A stretch of DNA of 64,000 nt from Fusibacter sp. 3D3 (GTDB taxonomy: Bacteria > Bacillota > Clostridia > Peptostreptococcales > Acidaminobacteraceae): NCBI RefSeq assembly GCF_001748365.1, contig NZ_BDHH01000007.1, positions 62,001 to 126,000 on the forward strand. Direction: 5' to 3'. Below the pieces are notes generated by a model. That model was not told the origin of the DNA. It ran no database searches and saw only the letters and a list, made by a program, of their open reading frames with translations. Position 1 is the first letter of the stretch; each line of letters starts with the position of its first letter. Of the stretch, positions 9,336 to 18,501 are shown one piece after another. A program made the translations under genes and the position numbers.

Positions 9336-11297
9336 ATGAGCGAAACCGTTTTAAATTTAGTAGAAGATGCTGAAGTCGTTTTGAATACTGTAAAAGCAAG
9401 TCGTATAAGCACATATTTTGAAGAATATCCTTCGTGTAAAGGCATCGTCGTACAGGACGAAAGTGAGAGGCCTGTTGGATTGGTGATGAGAAATCATTTT
9501 TACCAGAAGATTGGTACTCAGTTTGGATACTCATTATATATGAACAGACCTATTGAGCTTCTTATGAAAACTGAAATTATTAAGGTGGACAAAGATTGTG
9601 ATTTAGCTACTTTTGGGCTAAAAGCAATGAACCGACACGAAAATGATGTTTACGATCTGGTCATCGTCATGGATGCGGAAATATGCGTTGGTGTCATCAG
9701 CATTTCGAACTTTTTAGCGGTGATGTCTGAGATCAAACAACGTGAGATCGAATTGCTCAATAACCAGCAGCGCATCTTAAAAGAGGCTAATGAGCAGGAA
9801 AAGAAATATCGACTGGAAATTGAGCAAAAAAATCAGTCTATTAAAAGTTTGTTAAATAATGCAGATCAGGGCTTTTTAAGCTTCACTGAACCGTTGCTTA
9901 TCTCGGAAGAAGTGAGTAGTGTCTGCGAGTCTATCTTTGGAAAACCGATTTCGGGATTGCATTTTGGCGATCTCATGCGTTCCTTTTTAAGACATGACAC
10001 TTATGAAATGCTTTTGGATTCTTTAGAAAGTTTGTTTCAACAAACGAAAAAATCAAGGGCGAAAGCTTATCTTAAATTGTTGCCAGAAACCTTTAAAACA
10101 GACAAACGCGATATACAAATCGATTACAAACTGATTGCTTTTAATGAAGATAAAAAGCTCATGGTCATTTTAACGGATATCACAGACAAAATTGCTCTAG
10201 AACAAAAGCAACAAGACGAAAAAAATAATATGAAGTTAGTGCTCGCTGCACTGAATAATAAAACAGAGATTCTCGAAGCGGTTGAAGATGCGCGTCTGTT
10301 CTTCAAGGCAAAGTATAAAGAAATCTTAAAAGAGTCGAGCAGTGTTTTGGAAGGTCTCAGCGAAGTGTTTCGCAGGGTTCATACGATGAAGGGCGATTTT
10401 GCTTTATATGCTTTTCACAACACGGCAGTGGGATTGCATGTGATCGAAGATCAGTTAGCGGCATATTTAAATGCTGTAGAGCCTATAGACCCCACAGAGC
10501 GTATAGCCGGTCTTGAGTTAGAAACCTACTTAGATACGTTAAATTTTGAAAATATCATCAGCAAAGATATTGAAATTATTGAAAATTTCCTTGGGAAGGG
10601 GTACTGTGAATCTGAAAAGAAAATGACTGTAAACCTAGAGCAGGTTGAACTTTTTATAAAAGCAATAGAAGCGCGATTTGAAAAAGACGATAGAACCTAT
10701 CTCGTCGGAAAGATTCGCGATTTGACGAATCCAACACTAAACGAGATTCTATTGAGCTACAGCGATTATGTCAAAATACTTGCGCTCAAACTCAATAAGT
10801 CGATTTCAGAATTTCAGGTCACGGGCTCCACGGTGCCTATTAACCGAAAGTATTATGCTGGATTTTTAAAAAGTTTGATTCATATCTTTAGAAATATTGT
10901 GGATCACGGCATTGAGTCGCCAGAGGAAAGGGTGGAAGGGGGTAAGCCAGAAGGTGGTGCAATTCGATGTGATCTTCGTGTGGATCACCATGCCATTAGA
11001 ATGATGATTTCAGATGATGGGAAGGGAATTGATCCAGAACAAATTCGCCTAAAAGCTATAGAAAAGAACCTCTATACACCGGCGTCTGCAGCGCTTTTTT
11101 CTGATAAGGAAATGATTCAAACGGTATTTAATGCCGATTTCTCGACACAGAGCAAGGTGAGTATGCTGTCTGGGCGCGGTGTTGGTCTCTATGCCGTTAA
11201 AACGGAAGTGGAAACTCTGGGGGGAAAAGTAGAAGTGGATTCTGTGAGGGGTGAGGGGACTCAGTTTCGTATGGTGTTGCCTTTAGAGCGGATTTAG
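9336..11297 (+). CDS. CheA-like kinase: CBS-like, PAS-like, Hpt and HATPase domains
   Basis: The 653-residue protein begins with a CBS-pair-like sensor (about 10-130), continues through a coiled coil (about 132-175) and a PAS-like region (about 176-290), then an Hpt domain with phospho-acceptor His349 in RRVHTMKGDF. The C-terminal ATPase has a CheA-style N box (IFRNIVDHGIES), DDGKGIDP and GRGVGLYAV. A P2 domain and the CheW-binding P5 domain are absent, so it is not a canonical chemotaxis CheA. ATG 9336 is chosen over TTG 9324 because TTGGAGAGG lies just upstream. It would phosphorylate the neighbouring CheY; the input signal is unknown. Confidence 0.8.
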   Translation: MSETVLNLVEDAEVVLNTVKASRISTYFEEYPSCKGIVVQDESERPVGLVMRNHFYQKIGTQFGYSLYMNRPIELLMKTEIIKVDKDCDLATFGLKAMNRHENDVYDLVIVMDAEICVGVISISNFLAVMSEIKQREIELLNNQQRILKEANEQEKKYRLEIEQKNQSIKSLLNNADQGFLSFTEPLLISEEVSSVCESIFGKPISGLHFGDLMRSFLRHDTYEMLLDSLESLFQQTKKSRAKAYLKLLPETFKTDKRDIQIDYKLIAFNEDKKLMVILTDITDKIALEQKQQDEKNNMKLVLAALNNKTEILEAVEDARLFFKAKYKEILKESSSVLEGLSEVFRRVHTMKGDFALYAFHNTAVGLHVIEDQLAAYLNAVEPIDPTERIAGLELETYLDTLNFENIISKDIEIIENFLGKGYCESEKKMTVNLEQVELFIKAIEARFEKDDRTYLVGKIRDLTNPTLNEILLSYSDYVKILALKLNKSISEFQVTGSTVPINRKYYAGFLKSLIHIFRNIVDHGIESPEERVEGGKPEGGAIRCDLRVDHHAIRMMISDDGKGIDPEQIRLKAIEKNLYTPASAALFSDKEMIQTVFNADFSTQSKVSMLSGRGVGLYAVKTEVETLGGKVEVDSVRGEGTQFRMVLPLERI

Positions 11298-11338
11298 AGG
11301 ATTTAGAGGACAAAAGGGGATTGAATATCAAAAAAAGA

Positions 11339-11377
11339 AATGGATCTGTTGCAATTGCAATAGGTCCATTAGTTTTT
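11339..11377 (+). terminator. Terminator after the CheA-like gene
   Basis: AATGGATCTGTTGCAA pairs with TTGCAATAGGTCCATT (two G-U pairs) and is followed by AGTTTTT. Confidence 0.8.
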
Positions 11378-11420
11378 ATCCCTTCACGTAAAACAGACGG
11401 CTTAAAGAAACCTTAATCCA

Positions 11421-11462
11421 AAAAAGGAAAAACCCGAAACATTTAAATATAAACGTTTCGGG
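11421..11462 (-). terminator. Terminator of tRNA-Leu(CAA)
   Basis: On the minus strand CCCGAAAC pairs with GTTTCGGG and is followed by TTTTTCCTTTTTT, directly downstream of the tRNA 3' end. Confidence 0.85.
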
Positions 11463-11467
11463 AATAT

Positions 11468-11554
11468 TGGTGCCGAAGGCGGGGGTCGAACCCGCACGAG
11501 TGTTACCTCTCCGGATTTTGAGTCCGGCGCGTCTGCCAATTCCACCACTTCGGC
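11468..11554 (-). tRNA. tRNA-Leu, anticodon CAA
   Basis: On the minus strand the acceptor GCCGAAG pairs with CTTCGGC, followed by A and an encoded CCA. The anticodon stem CCGGA/TCCGG encloses loop CTCAAAA, giving anticodon CAA (codon UUG). A long variable arm and GGTTCGACCC T loop fit a class II leucine tRNA of 87 bases. Confidence 0.95.
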
Positions 11555-11567
11555 GCGGAACTTCTCT

Positions 11568-11596
11568 ATAATAACATAGGTTTAGTTGTGATGCAA
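11568..11596 (-). promoter_or_regulatory. Promoter of tRNA-Leu(CAA)
   Basis: On the minus strand TTGCAT and TATTAT are separated by exactly 17 bases, with the -10 ending 14 bases before the tRNA 5' end. Confidence 0.7.
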
Positions 11597-11729
11597 TACC
11601 CTTTTGAAAAAATATTATATTTCTTTTTTGTTATAATAATTTAATCCTTGAAATCTTAAAATATGGTAAACTGAAATTAATAGTGAAAGTTAGACAGTAA
11701 GCCATTTTAATGGAATATGAGGAGGTATT

Positions 11730-12842
11730 ATGTATAGCGAAAGACTTAAAAAAGTAAGATCACATATGAGCCTGAATCAAATCAATGCCATGATTGTAAC
11801 CGCTACAGATTCGATCTTTTATTTACTTGGTGTGGAGATTCATCCTGGAGAGAGATTGCTGGCACTCTTAATTGAAGAACACAGTGCGGTCCTCTTTTTA
11901 AATGCATTATTTCCACTTAAGGAGACCTTGCCTGTGGCAGTGAGATATTATAAGGATACAGATAGACCGATTGAAATGATTTCAAAAGAAATTGAGGATC
12001 AACTTACAGTCGGCATAGATAAAGAATGGCCAAGTCGATTTCTGCTAGAATTAATGGGGCTCAAACCATCGTGTCATTTCGTGAATGGGTCCATAACGGT
12101 TGATACTGCAAGACTTATCAAGACCAAAGACGAAGGCCAATGGATGCAGAATGCATCGAGCATAAATGATGAGGTCATGCGACGTGTTTATGCATACATT
12201 CAGGATAATGTGGGGATAAAGACAATCACAGAGAGCGCGTTGCAAGAGCAAGTCAAAATATTTAATTCAGAATTAGGGGTTCATGAGCTTTCATTCACAC
12301 CACTGATCTGTTTCGGTGAGAATGGTGCAGAGCCACATCATGACAGCGATGAGACCCTATTAAATGAAAATCAAGCCATTATTATAGATATTGGTGGCAG
12401 AAAAGAAGGGTATTGCTCTGATATGACCAGAAGCTTTTTTTATGGGACACCATCGGATGAATACATCAAAGTATATGAACTCGTTCGAAAGGCAAATCTT
12501 GCTGCGATAGAAGCGGTTAAACCGGGGGTTCGCTTTAAAGAGATTGACGAGGCCGCTAGGCATGTGATTGAAGAAGCGGGCTATGGTGAATTTTTCACGC
12601 ATAGGACCGGCCATGGTATTGGGATCAATGTTCATGAATATCCGGACGTTTCAGCTGTTAACGAGATGATTTGTGAAGCGGGGATGACTTTCTCCATTGA
12701 ACCGGGCATTTATCTCACTGGGAAATTTGGCGTAAGAATTGAGGATCTTGTTTGCGTTACAGATGAAGGGTGTGTCGTTCTAAATCAATATCCGAAGGCG
12801 CTTATGACGATTAATGTGCCTAAACTGGAATGTAAAATCTAG
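11730..12842 (+). CDS. M24B metallopeptidase (Xaa-Pro aminopeptidase/dipeptidase family)
   Basis: The 370-residue cytoplasmic enzyme would remove or split N-terminal residues before proline, helping peptide use. The N-terminal creatinase-like domain covers about 1-130. The pita-bread catalytic domain has the five metal ligands Asp220 (IIDIGG), Asp231 (CSDMTR), His295 (GHGIG), Glu324 (IEPGIY) and Glu338 (RIEDL). Length fits the short YpdF/PepQ-like Gram-positive group. AGGAGG precedes the ATG. It is a single-gene unit with its own terminator. Exact substrate preference cannot be told. Confidence 0.9.
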   Translation: MYSERLKKVRSHMSLNQINAMIVTATDSIFYLLGVEIHPGERLLALLIEEHSAVLFLNALFPLKETLPVAVRYYKDTDRPIEMISKEIEDQLTVGIDKEWPSRFLLELMGLKPSCHFVNGSITVDTARLIKTKDEGQWMQNASSINDEVMRRVYAYIQDNVGIKTITESALQEQVKIFNSELGVHELSFTPLICFGENGAEPHHDSDETLLNENQAIIIDIGGRKEGYCSDMTRSFFYGTPSDEYIKVYELVRKANLAAIEAVKPGVRFKEIDEAARHVIEEAGYGEFFTHRTGHGIGINVHEYPDVSAVNEMICEAGMTFSIEPGIYLTGKFGVRIEDLVCVTDEGCVVLNQYPKALMTINVPKLECKI

Positions 12843-12862
12843 TGTATATCATGTTGTGAATT

Positions 12863-12886
12863 GGATCAAGTTGCCTTGGTCCTTTT
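12863..12886 (+). terminator. Terminator after the M24 peptidase
   Basis: GGATCAAG pairs with CTTGGTCC (one G-T pair) across a four-base loop, followed by TTTT. Confidence 0.65.
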
Positions 12887-12940
12887 ACATATTACAGAAT
12901 AGGGTATGAATGAAATGTCGTAAAAAATTGATGAACTGAT

Positions 12941-12966
12941 GGAACTTTTTGAAACTGGCAGACGTC
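12941..12966 (+). promoter_or_regulatory. ECF-type promoter in front of the ECF sigma gene
   Basis: GGAACTTTTT at 12941-12950 and CGTC at 12963-12966 give GGAAC-N17-CGTC, the classical ECF sigma promoter layout, 36 bases before the sigma gene. This suggests the sigma factor transcribes its own operon. Confidence 0.6.
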
Positions 12967-13001
12967 CTAAACATATAACCTCTTAAGAAGGGAGTGAGAC
13001 C

Positions 13002-13565
13002 ATGGAAACGAAGCTACTTGAACGCGCGATTCAAGGAGATGTAGAAAGCTTTGAACAACTGATTAAAACTTATAATCGGTATGCTTACAACATTGCCTAT
13101 AGAATGATGGGCAATGAAGAAGATGCAAAAGATATGTCTCAAGAAGCTTTAATAAAAGCCTATAAGAGCATAAAAAAATTTAAAATGGAATCTAGTTTTT
13201 CCACATGGTTATACAGAATTGTAATTAATACCTGCAAAGATGAACTTAGAAAGAGAAAAGAAGCAACTTATTCGCTTGATGAAACCTTTGGTGAGGACGA
13301 TGGCTTAAAACATGAAATGAGTGATGAACAATCGGATCCGATACTTATTTATGAAAAGGCTGAGCTCAAAGCTAACATTGAAAGCGCGTTAAATCGATTG
13401 TCAGATGATGGTAAATCGGTGGTGGTTTTAAAGGATATTATGGGATATTCCTATGATGAAATTGGTGAAATCTTACAAATTCCGATTGGAACTGTAAGGT
13501 CAAGGTTAAATCGTAGTAGGTTGGCTCTTAAGGAAATACTTAGGGTACAAATTGCAGAAAGCTAG
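13002..13565 (+). CDS. ECF-type RNA polymerase sigma factor
   Basis: The 187-residue protein has sigma region 2 (about 10-80, with YNIAYRMMGNEEDAKDMSQE and the -10 reading TWLYRIVINTC) and region 4 (about 125-180, with the helix-turn-helix YSYDEIGEILQIPIGTVRSRL). Regions 1 and 3 are absent, as in ECF sigmas of the SigW/RpoE type. The membrane anti-sigma candidate starts 15 bases later. The promoter upstream suggests positive autoregulation. The inducing stress is not readable; envelope stress is likely from the partner. Confidence 0.92.
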   Translation: METKLLERAIQGDVESFEQLIKTYNRYAYNIAYRMMGNEEDAKDMSQEALIKAYKSIKKFKMESSFSTWLYRIVINTCKDELRKRKEATYSLDETFGEDDGLKHEMSDEQSDPILIYEKAELKANIESALNRLSDDGKSVVVLKDIMGYSYDEIGEILQIPIGTVRSRLNRSRLALKEILRVQIAES

Positions 13566-13580
13566 AAAGGAGTGAGTTAA

Positions 13581-14900
13581 ATGAAATGTGATGATGCACG
13601 TTTGCTGATGAATTTGGCAATAGATGATGAAATTAATCATGAAGACCTATCTCAACTCAATGCTCATTTAGACCACTGCGAGCAATGTACTGTAGAGTAT
13701 GAAGAGCTTAAATATCTAAAAGAGTTGATGGGTGAAATGGAGATGAAAGAGCTCCCAAATGATTTTGAGAAAGAATTACATGTTAGATTATTAGAAGCTA
13801 ATTTTTTAAATCGGCGTGATAAAATGCCAGAGCAGAAAACAAAAATGCTCGGCAAACTTAAAGATTGGGTCACTGGTCACGGTCAGTATGTAGTGGCAGC
13901 CGCCGCGATTGCGTTAATCGTATTGATCAGCAACAATCCAATACGACTTGGAGGCTATAAAAGTGCTGAAAGTATGGATGGTCAAGCGCCTTTGTTTGCA
14001 GCCGGCAAAATGGAAGAAAATGCTAGTGCCTATGGTATGGATGCATCAGCGCCACAAGCGGCTGAAATGGCAACCGAAACGGCAGATGAGCGTGGCATTG
14101 GTGGTGGTGCTTTAGATGACAAAACAACTTCTGCACCACAAGAAAAACCTAGCGCTTCAAATAGAGCGATCAATAATGATTCATATAGAACAGATCGCAT
14201 GATTATAAAGTCAGGTAACATCAATCTAGAAATTGTAGATTACGATGGTATCCTTGATGATATCAAGCAAAATGTCATCACTTGGGGAGGCTATATTGAA
14301 AATGAAAGTACCTCAAAGAGCAGTTATAATGCTAGAAATCCTCAAGATGATCTAAAGTACGGTTCTGTCATAGTGCGTATTCCAAATGACAAATTTGAAG
14401 AAATGATGTCCCTGTTAAAAAGTTATGGCAATGTCATCTATGATAACGTTTATGCACAAGATGTGACAAAAGAGTACAGAGACACCGCACAAGAAGTCGA
14501 AAATTTAAAATTGACCGAAACGCGTTTTAGAGAACTTTTGTTAACCGCAACGGATATGGAAGATGTACTTGCGATTGAAAATGAGTTGACGCGCATTAGG
14601 AGTCAAATCAATCAATATGAGCGCAGATTAAAAGATTGGGAAGTACTTGTGGACCTTTCAAGCATCAGCGTTGAATTGAATGAAGTGAAGAGCTTGGAAC
14701 CTGTCTTTGAACCCATTGATGATTCACTCTTTGGCAAGGCTAAATCCGAGTTGATTAAGACGATAAATAACATCAGAAAATGGCTTGAAAACATCTTTAT
14801 ATGGGTGATCGCCAATTCGCCAATACTCGTTTTAATAGGTATTGTTGCTGTTATATGGCGCATTAGAAGCAATAGAAAGAACAAACAAATGAAGTCATAA
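13581..14900 (+). CDS. Membrane anti-sigma-like protein: zinc-finger N-terminus plus DUF4349
   Basis: The 439-residue protein begins with a cytoplasmic anti-sigma zinc motif (HLDHCEQC at about 32-39, with Cys3), then a membrane segment (about 99-118), a low-complexity linker, and an extracellular DUF4349 domain (about 200-385) with a coiled coil around VLAIENELTRIRSQINQYER. A second membrane segment lies at about 405-428. The zinc-binding end would hold the sigma factor, and the outer domain would sense. Family knowledge for DUF4349 is limited, so the sensing role is inference. GGAGTGAG precedes the ATG. Confidence 0.85.
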   Translation: MKCDDARLLMNLAIDDEINHEDLSQLNAHLDHCEQCTVEYEELKYLKELMGEMEMKELPNDFEKELHVRLLEANFLNRRDKMPEQKTKMLGKLKDWVTGHGQYVVAAAAIALIVLISNNPIRLGGYKSAESMDGQAPLFAAGKMEENASAYGMDASAPQAAEMATETADERGIGGGALDDKTTSAPQEKPSASNRAINNDSYRTDRMIIKSGNINLEIVDYDGILDDIKQNVITWGGYIENESTSKSSYNARNPQDDLKYGSVIVRIPNDKFEEMMSLLKSYGNVIYDNVYAQDVTKEYRDTAQEVENLKLTETRFRELLLTATDMEDVLAIENELTRIRSQINQYERRLKDWEVLVDLSSISVELNEVKSLEPVFEPIDDSLFGKAKSELIKTINNIRKWLENIFIWVIANSPILVLIGIVAVIWRIRSNRKNKQMKS

Positions 14901-14976
14901 TGATCCAAAAAAATATATGACAATTGGAATCCCTATACACACCGTATAAGTGGACTAGCTCGAAAGGAGAATTTTT

Positions 14977-15711
14977 ATGAAAAACAAAATAATGATGATG
15001 GTAGCGTTAATGATGGTGGGCTTTTTAACCATAGGCGCAGTCAATTCGGCACCGATTTCGACGGCAGATGTACAATCAGAAACCAACCAAAGAATTGTAA
15101 CGGTTACTGGTGAAGGTGAAATTGTGGTGTCTCCAGATTTAGCCTATATTGATTTAGGTGTACAAACCAAAAATGTAGATGCTCAAAAAGCGCAACAGGA
15201 AAATACAACTAAAATGAATGCAGTGATCGAAGCGATTAAAAAAGCGGGCATTAAAGCAGAAAACATTAAGACAACAGGTTATAGTATTTATCAAAATTAC
15301 GATTATATGCCAAATGGTGAAGTAAAGAGCGAATATTATCAAGTGAATAATATTGTCAATTTGAAAATTAATGATATTGATGCTGTAGGCAAACTTATTG
15401 ATATTGCAACTGCTGCAGGTGCAAACAATGTAAACAGCATTAGATTTACTGTATCAGATGATTCAAAATACTATGCAGATGCCTTAAAACTTGCGATGAC
15501 AAACGCCAATTCAAAAGCAACGTCAATCATGGGCACATTTAATAAAAAACCAGGTTTACCAATGAGCGTTTCTGAAGTGAGCTATGGTGGTGGCGTTGTC
15601 TACGAAGCAAGCAATGTAAGAATGGCAATGGACACTGGAGCGTCCTCTACACCGATTGAATCTGGAGAAATTACGATTACAGCAACCGTTAGTGTAGGTT
15701 ATGATTATTAA
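14977..15711 (+). CDS. Exported SIMPL-domain (DUF541) protein
   Basis: The 244-residue product has a signal peptide (KNKIMMMVALMMVGFLTIGA, cleavage near residue 25) and a SIMPL domain starting at RIVTVTGEGEIVVSPDLAYIDLG. The family includes the E. coli oxidative-stress protein YggE, but its molecular role is unclear. It follows the anti-sigma gene after 76 bases and ends in a strong terminator, so it may belong to the sigma-factor transcript and envelope response; this is inference. GAAAGGAG precedes the ATG. Confidence 0.85.
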   Translation: MKNKIMMMVALMMVGFLTIGAVNSAPISTADVQSETNQRIVTVTGEGEIVVSPDLAYIDLGVQTKNVDAQKAQQENTTKMNAVIEAIKKAGIKAENIKTTGYSIYQNYDYMPNGEVKSEYYQVNNIVNLKINDIDAVGKLIDIATAAGANNVNSIRFTVSDDSKYYADALKLAMTNANSKATSIMGTFNKKPGLPMSVSEVSYGGGVVYEASNVRMAMDTGASSTPIESGEITITATVSVGYDY

Positions 15712-15752
15712 AAACAAATGACACCTGAGTTGTAAATGAATTAGACTCTTTT

Positions 15753-15786
15753 AAGGGACGCTATGTGAAGTTATAGCGTCCTTTTA
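15753..15786 (+). terminator. Terminator after the SIMPL gene
   Basis: AAGGGACGCTAT pairs with ATAGCGTCCTTTT, ending the sigma/anti-sigma/SIMPL transcript. Confidence 0.85.
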
Positions 15787-15804
15787 GTATGCAAATTAGT
15801 ATGC

Positions 15805-15827
15805 AAACTGGATTTTGACACTCTAAC
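15805..15827 (+). repeat. 23-bp dispersed intergenic element, copy 1
   Basis: AAACTG, two bases, then TTTTGACACTCTAAC. The same core occurs at 22247-22269 and 61261-61282 and, inverted, at 55250-55272 and 56373-56395. Here it contains the -35 box of the polA promoter. Confidence 0.6.
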
Positions 15828-15842
15828 TAAACATGTTATAAT
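15815..15842 (+). promoter_or_regulatory. Sigma-A promoter for polA-coaE
   Basis: TTGACA at 15815-15820 and a perfect TATAAT at 15837-15842 are 16 bases apart. Transcription would begin near 15849, which argues against the upstream ATG at 15850 and for ATG 15874. Confidence 0.75.
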
Positions 15843-15873
15843 AAGCTATATGACTAAAATCAAGGAGATGACT

Positions 15874-18501
15874 ATGAACCGGATCGTAATAGTAGATGGG
15901 AATAGCTTAATTAATAGAGCATTTTTTGCAATGTCAGAGCTTAAAACCAGTAAAGGGGTTTATACAGGTGGCGCACTCGGTCTTACGACCATGATATTTG
16001 GCTTAATAGATGAATTTGAGCCAGATTATTTTTGTGTCGCTTTTGATATGAAGGGGCCCACCTTTAGACATAAAACTTACGCGCAATATAAAGGCACTCG
16101 AAAGGGAATGCCAAATGAACTTGCGATGCAAATGCCCATTGTCAAGGACATATTAGATGCTTTAAAAATACCTAGAGTAGAATTATCAGGCTACGAGGCG
16201 GATGATTTAATCGGTACGATTGCACATTACTTTGCAGACCGTGATATAGAGGCACATGTTATAACAGGCGATAAAGATGCCTTACAACTGGTCAGAACGC
16301 ATATACATGTGCACATTACGAAGAAGGGGATTACACAGCTCAAAGAATATAAAAATGAAGATATTATAGAGGAACTGGGCGTAGATGCTCATCACGTGAT
16401 CGATTATAAAGGGCTCAGTGGTGATGCGTCGGATAATATTCCTGGAATTCCAAGCGTGGGGCCCAAAACAGCAGCGAAGCTTCTTTCTGAATTTGGCACT
16501 GTTGAGAATTTGATCATGAACGTCGAGCAAGTGAGCAACAAGAGATGGAGAGAATTGGTGATTGACTTTGCAGATCAAGCAATGCTCTCAAAGCGACTAG
16601 CGACCATTATGATCAATGTGCCTGTTGAACTTGATACAGAAATGTTTAAATTAAAAGAGCCGGACACTGAAACTGCCATAAATCTTTTTAAGCAGTATGA
16701 AATGAACGGTTTATTAAGTCGTTTAAAAGTTAAAACTGAGGTCGTTGAGCACAGATCAGAAATTGAAATGATAGATGTGGATGCGCTTATAAAATTAATT
16801 GAAATTGAAAAGACATTTGCATTTAAAATGATTTACAATAAAGTGGATTTGAGAAATGATGCTCTAATTTGTGCAGTTTTCAAGGTGAAAGATCAGATTT
16901 GTATCGTTGATGATGTCGTGGTACTTGAAAAAATGACTGCTATTTTTGAAGATGAGAAAATTTATAAAATAGGCTTTGATGTAAAGAATGAGTATCTTTT
17001 TCTAATGCAAAAAGGCGTTGATTTAAAAGGCGTCAAATTTGATGGGTATATTGCAGCCTATCTCATTGAACCCAGTAGAAGGGGTTATGATCTAAGTGAA
17101 CTCGTCTTTGAACAGGCAACCCTTAAGATTGCATCCGAAGAAGAAACTTTGGGCAAAGGTGCTAAAAAGATAACGCCAGATCAATTGGATATAGTGGACC
17201 TTCACCAGTATGCTCGAGGTCTAGTTATTGGCATCGATATTTTAGCAGAAAAACTGGATGAAAAGCTGGCATTAAATCATTTTAAGAAGCTCTTTGATGA
17301 AGTTGAAGTGCCTCTTGTGAAAATACTATCGGATATTGAATTCACTGGATTTAACGTGGATTGTAAAGCAATAGACCACATCGATGAGTTGCTCACTGGA
17401 CAAATCGCAGAAATTGAAAAAGAAATATATGTGCAATCAGGCGAAGCCTTCAATATCAATTCGCCAAAGCAATTAGGTGTTATACTGTTTGAAAAATTGG
17501 GTTTGACGTCGATTAAGAAGACAAAGACGGGTTATTCTACATCACATGACATTCTCGAAAAACTCGCATCTAAACATGCCATTGTATCTGAAATAATTGA
17601 ATACAGAACATATACCAAATTAAAATCAACCTATATTGATGGTCTTAGAGCTGCGATCAATCCTGTCACGGGGAGGGTTCATACCTCTTTAAATCAAACG
17701 ATTGCCGTTACAGGTCGATTGAGTTCCACGGAACCCAATCTTCAAAACATACCCATCAGATTGCCTATGGGACGCAAAATTAGAAAGTTTTTTATTCCAG
17801 ATGAAGGGTGTATTTTACTGGGTGCAGACTATTCGCAAATCGAGCTCAGAGTATTGGCGCATTTATCAAAAGATCCTAATTTAATTGAAGCGTTCACACA
17901 AAACTTGGACATTCATACGAAAACGGCTTCACAAGTTTTTGGCATAGAAGAAGCAGAAGTCACCTCATTACAGCGGAGCCATGCAAAAGAAGTGAATTTC
18001 GGAATCGTCTACGGGATGGGGGACTTTGGGCTAGGAGAGAGCTTAGGCATTTCACGGAAAGATGCTAAGACTTATATTGAAAATTATTTTATAAGTTATC
18101 CAAATGTTCAAGGCTTTATGGATCATGTCATTGAGGTTTGTAAGCAAGAGGGCTATGTTGAAACCCTTCTCGGCAGAAGACGTGATATAGCGGATATATC
18201 GAATAGTAATTTTATGCTTAGATCTGCAGCTGAGAGAACTGCAAGGAATACGCCAATTCAAGGGTCCGCGGCAGATATCATCAAGATAGCGATGATTAAA
18301 GTTTTTGAACGTCTGGAAGTGGAGCAGCTCAAGTCCAAATTGATCTTACAGGTGCACGATGAACTGATTCTCAATGTACCGTTTGATGAACTGGAAAAAG
18401 TAAAAGTGTTACTCAAAGAGAGCATGGAGTCTGCATATGAACTTCTGGTCCCTCTGAAAGTAGATATGAATACAGGAGAGAGTTGGTACGATGCAAAGTA
18501 A
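15874..18501 (+). CDS. polA: DNA polymerase I
   Basis: The 875-residue enzyme fills repair gaps and removes Okazaki primers. The N-terminal 5' nuclease (about 1-290) has VDGNSL, ADDLIGT, TGDKDALQLV and DASDNIPG. The middle 3'-5' exonuclease-like region (about 300-480) lacks the DxE metal motif, so proofreading is probably lost, as in many Firmicutes. The polymerase domain has motif A (ADYSQIELR), motif B (HAKEVNFGIVYG) and motif C (QVHDEL). ATG 15874 has AAGGAG 6 bases upstream; an in-frame ATG at 15850 is too close to the promoter. coaE overlaps its end by 11 bases. Confidence 0.97.
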   Translation: MNRIVIVDGNSLINRAFFAMSELKTSKGVYTGGALGLTTMIFGLIDEFEPDYFCVAFDMKGPTFRHKTYAQYKGTRKGMPNELAMQMPIVKDILDALKIPRVELSGYEADDLIGTIAHYFADRDIEAHVITGDKDALQLVRTHIHVHITKKGITQLKEYKNEDIIEELGVDAHHVIDYKGLSGDASDNIPGIPSVGPKTAAKLLSEFGTVENLIMNVEQVSNKRWRELVIDFADQAMLSKRLATIMINVPVELDTEMFKLKEPDTETAINLFKQYEMNGLLSRLKVKTEVVEHRSEIEMIDVDALIKLIEIEKTFAFKMIYNKVDLRNDALICAVFKVKDQICIVDDVVVLEKMTAIFEDEKIYKIGFDVKNEYLFLMQKGVDLKGVKFDGYIAAYLIEPSRRGYDLSELVFEQATLKIASEEETLGKGAKKITPDQLDIVDLHQYARGLVIGIDILAEKLDEKLALNHFKKLFDEVEVPLVKILSDIEFTGFNVDCKAIDHIDELLTGQIAEIEKEIYVQSGEAFNINSPKQLGVILFEKLGLTSIKKTKTGYSTSHDILEKLASKHAIVSEIIEYRTYTKLKSTYIDGLRAAINPVTGRVHTSLNQTIAVTGRLSSTEPNLQNIPIRLPMGRKIRKFFIPDEGCILLGADYSQIELRVLAHLSKDPNLIEAFTQNLDIHTKTASQVFGIEEAEVTSLQRSHAKEVNFGIVYGMGDFGLGESLGISRKDAKTYIENYFISYPNVQGFMDHVIEVCKQEGYVETLLGRRRDIADISNSNFMLRSAAERTARNTPIQGSAADIIKIAMIKVFERLEVEQLKSKLILQVHDELILNVPFDELEKVKVLLKESMESAYELLVPLKVDMNTGESWYDAK

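Noticed and set aside
14925-14955. A GGAAT...CCGTATAAG pair before the SIMPL gene as a second ECF promoter.
   Set aside because: Spacing is only 12 bases, too short for an ECF promoter.
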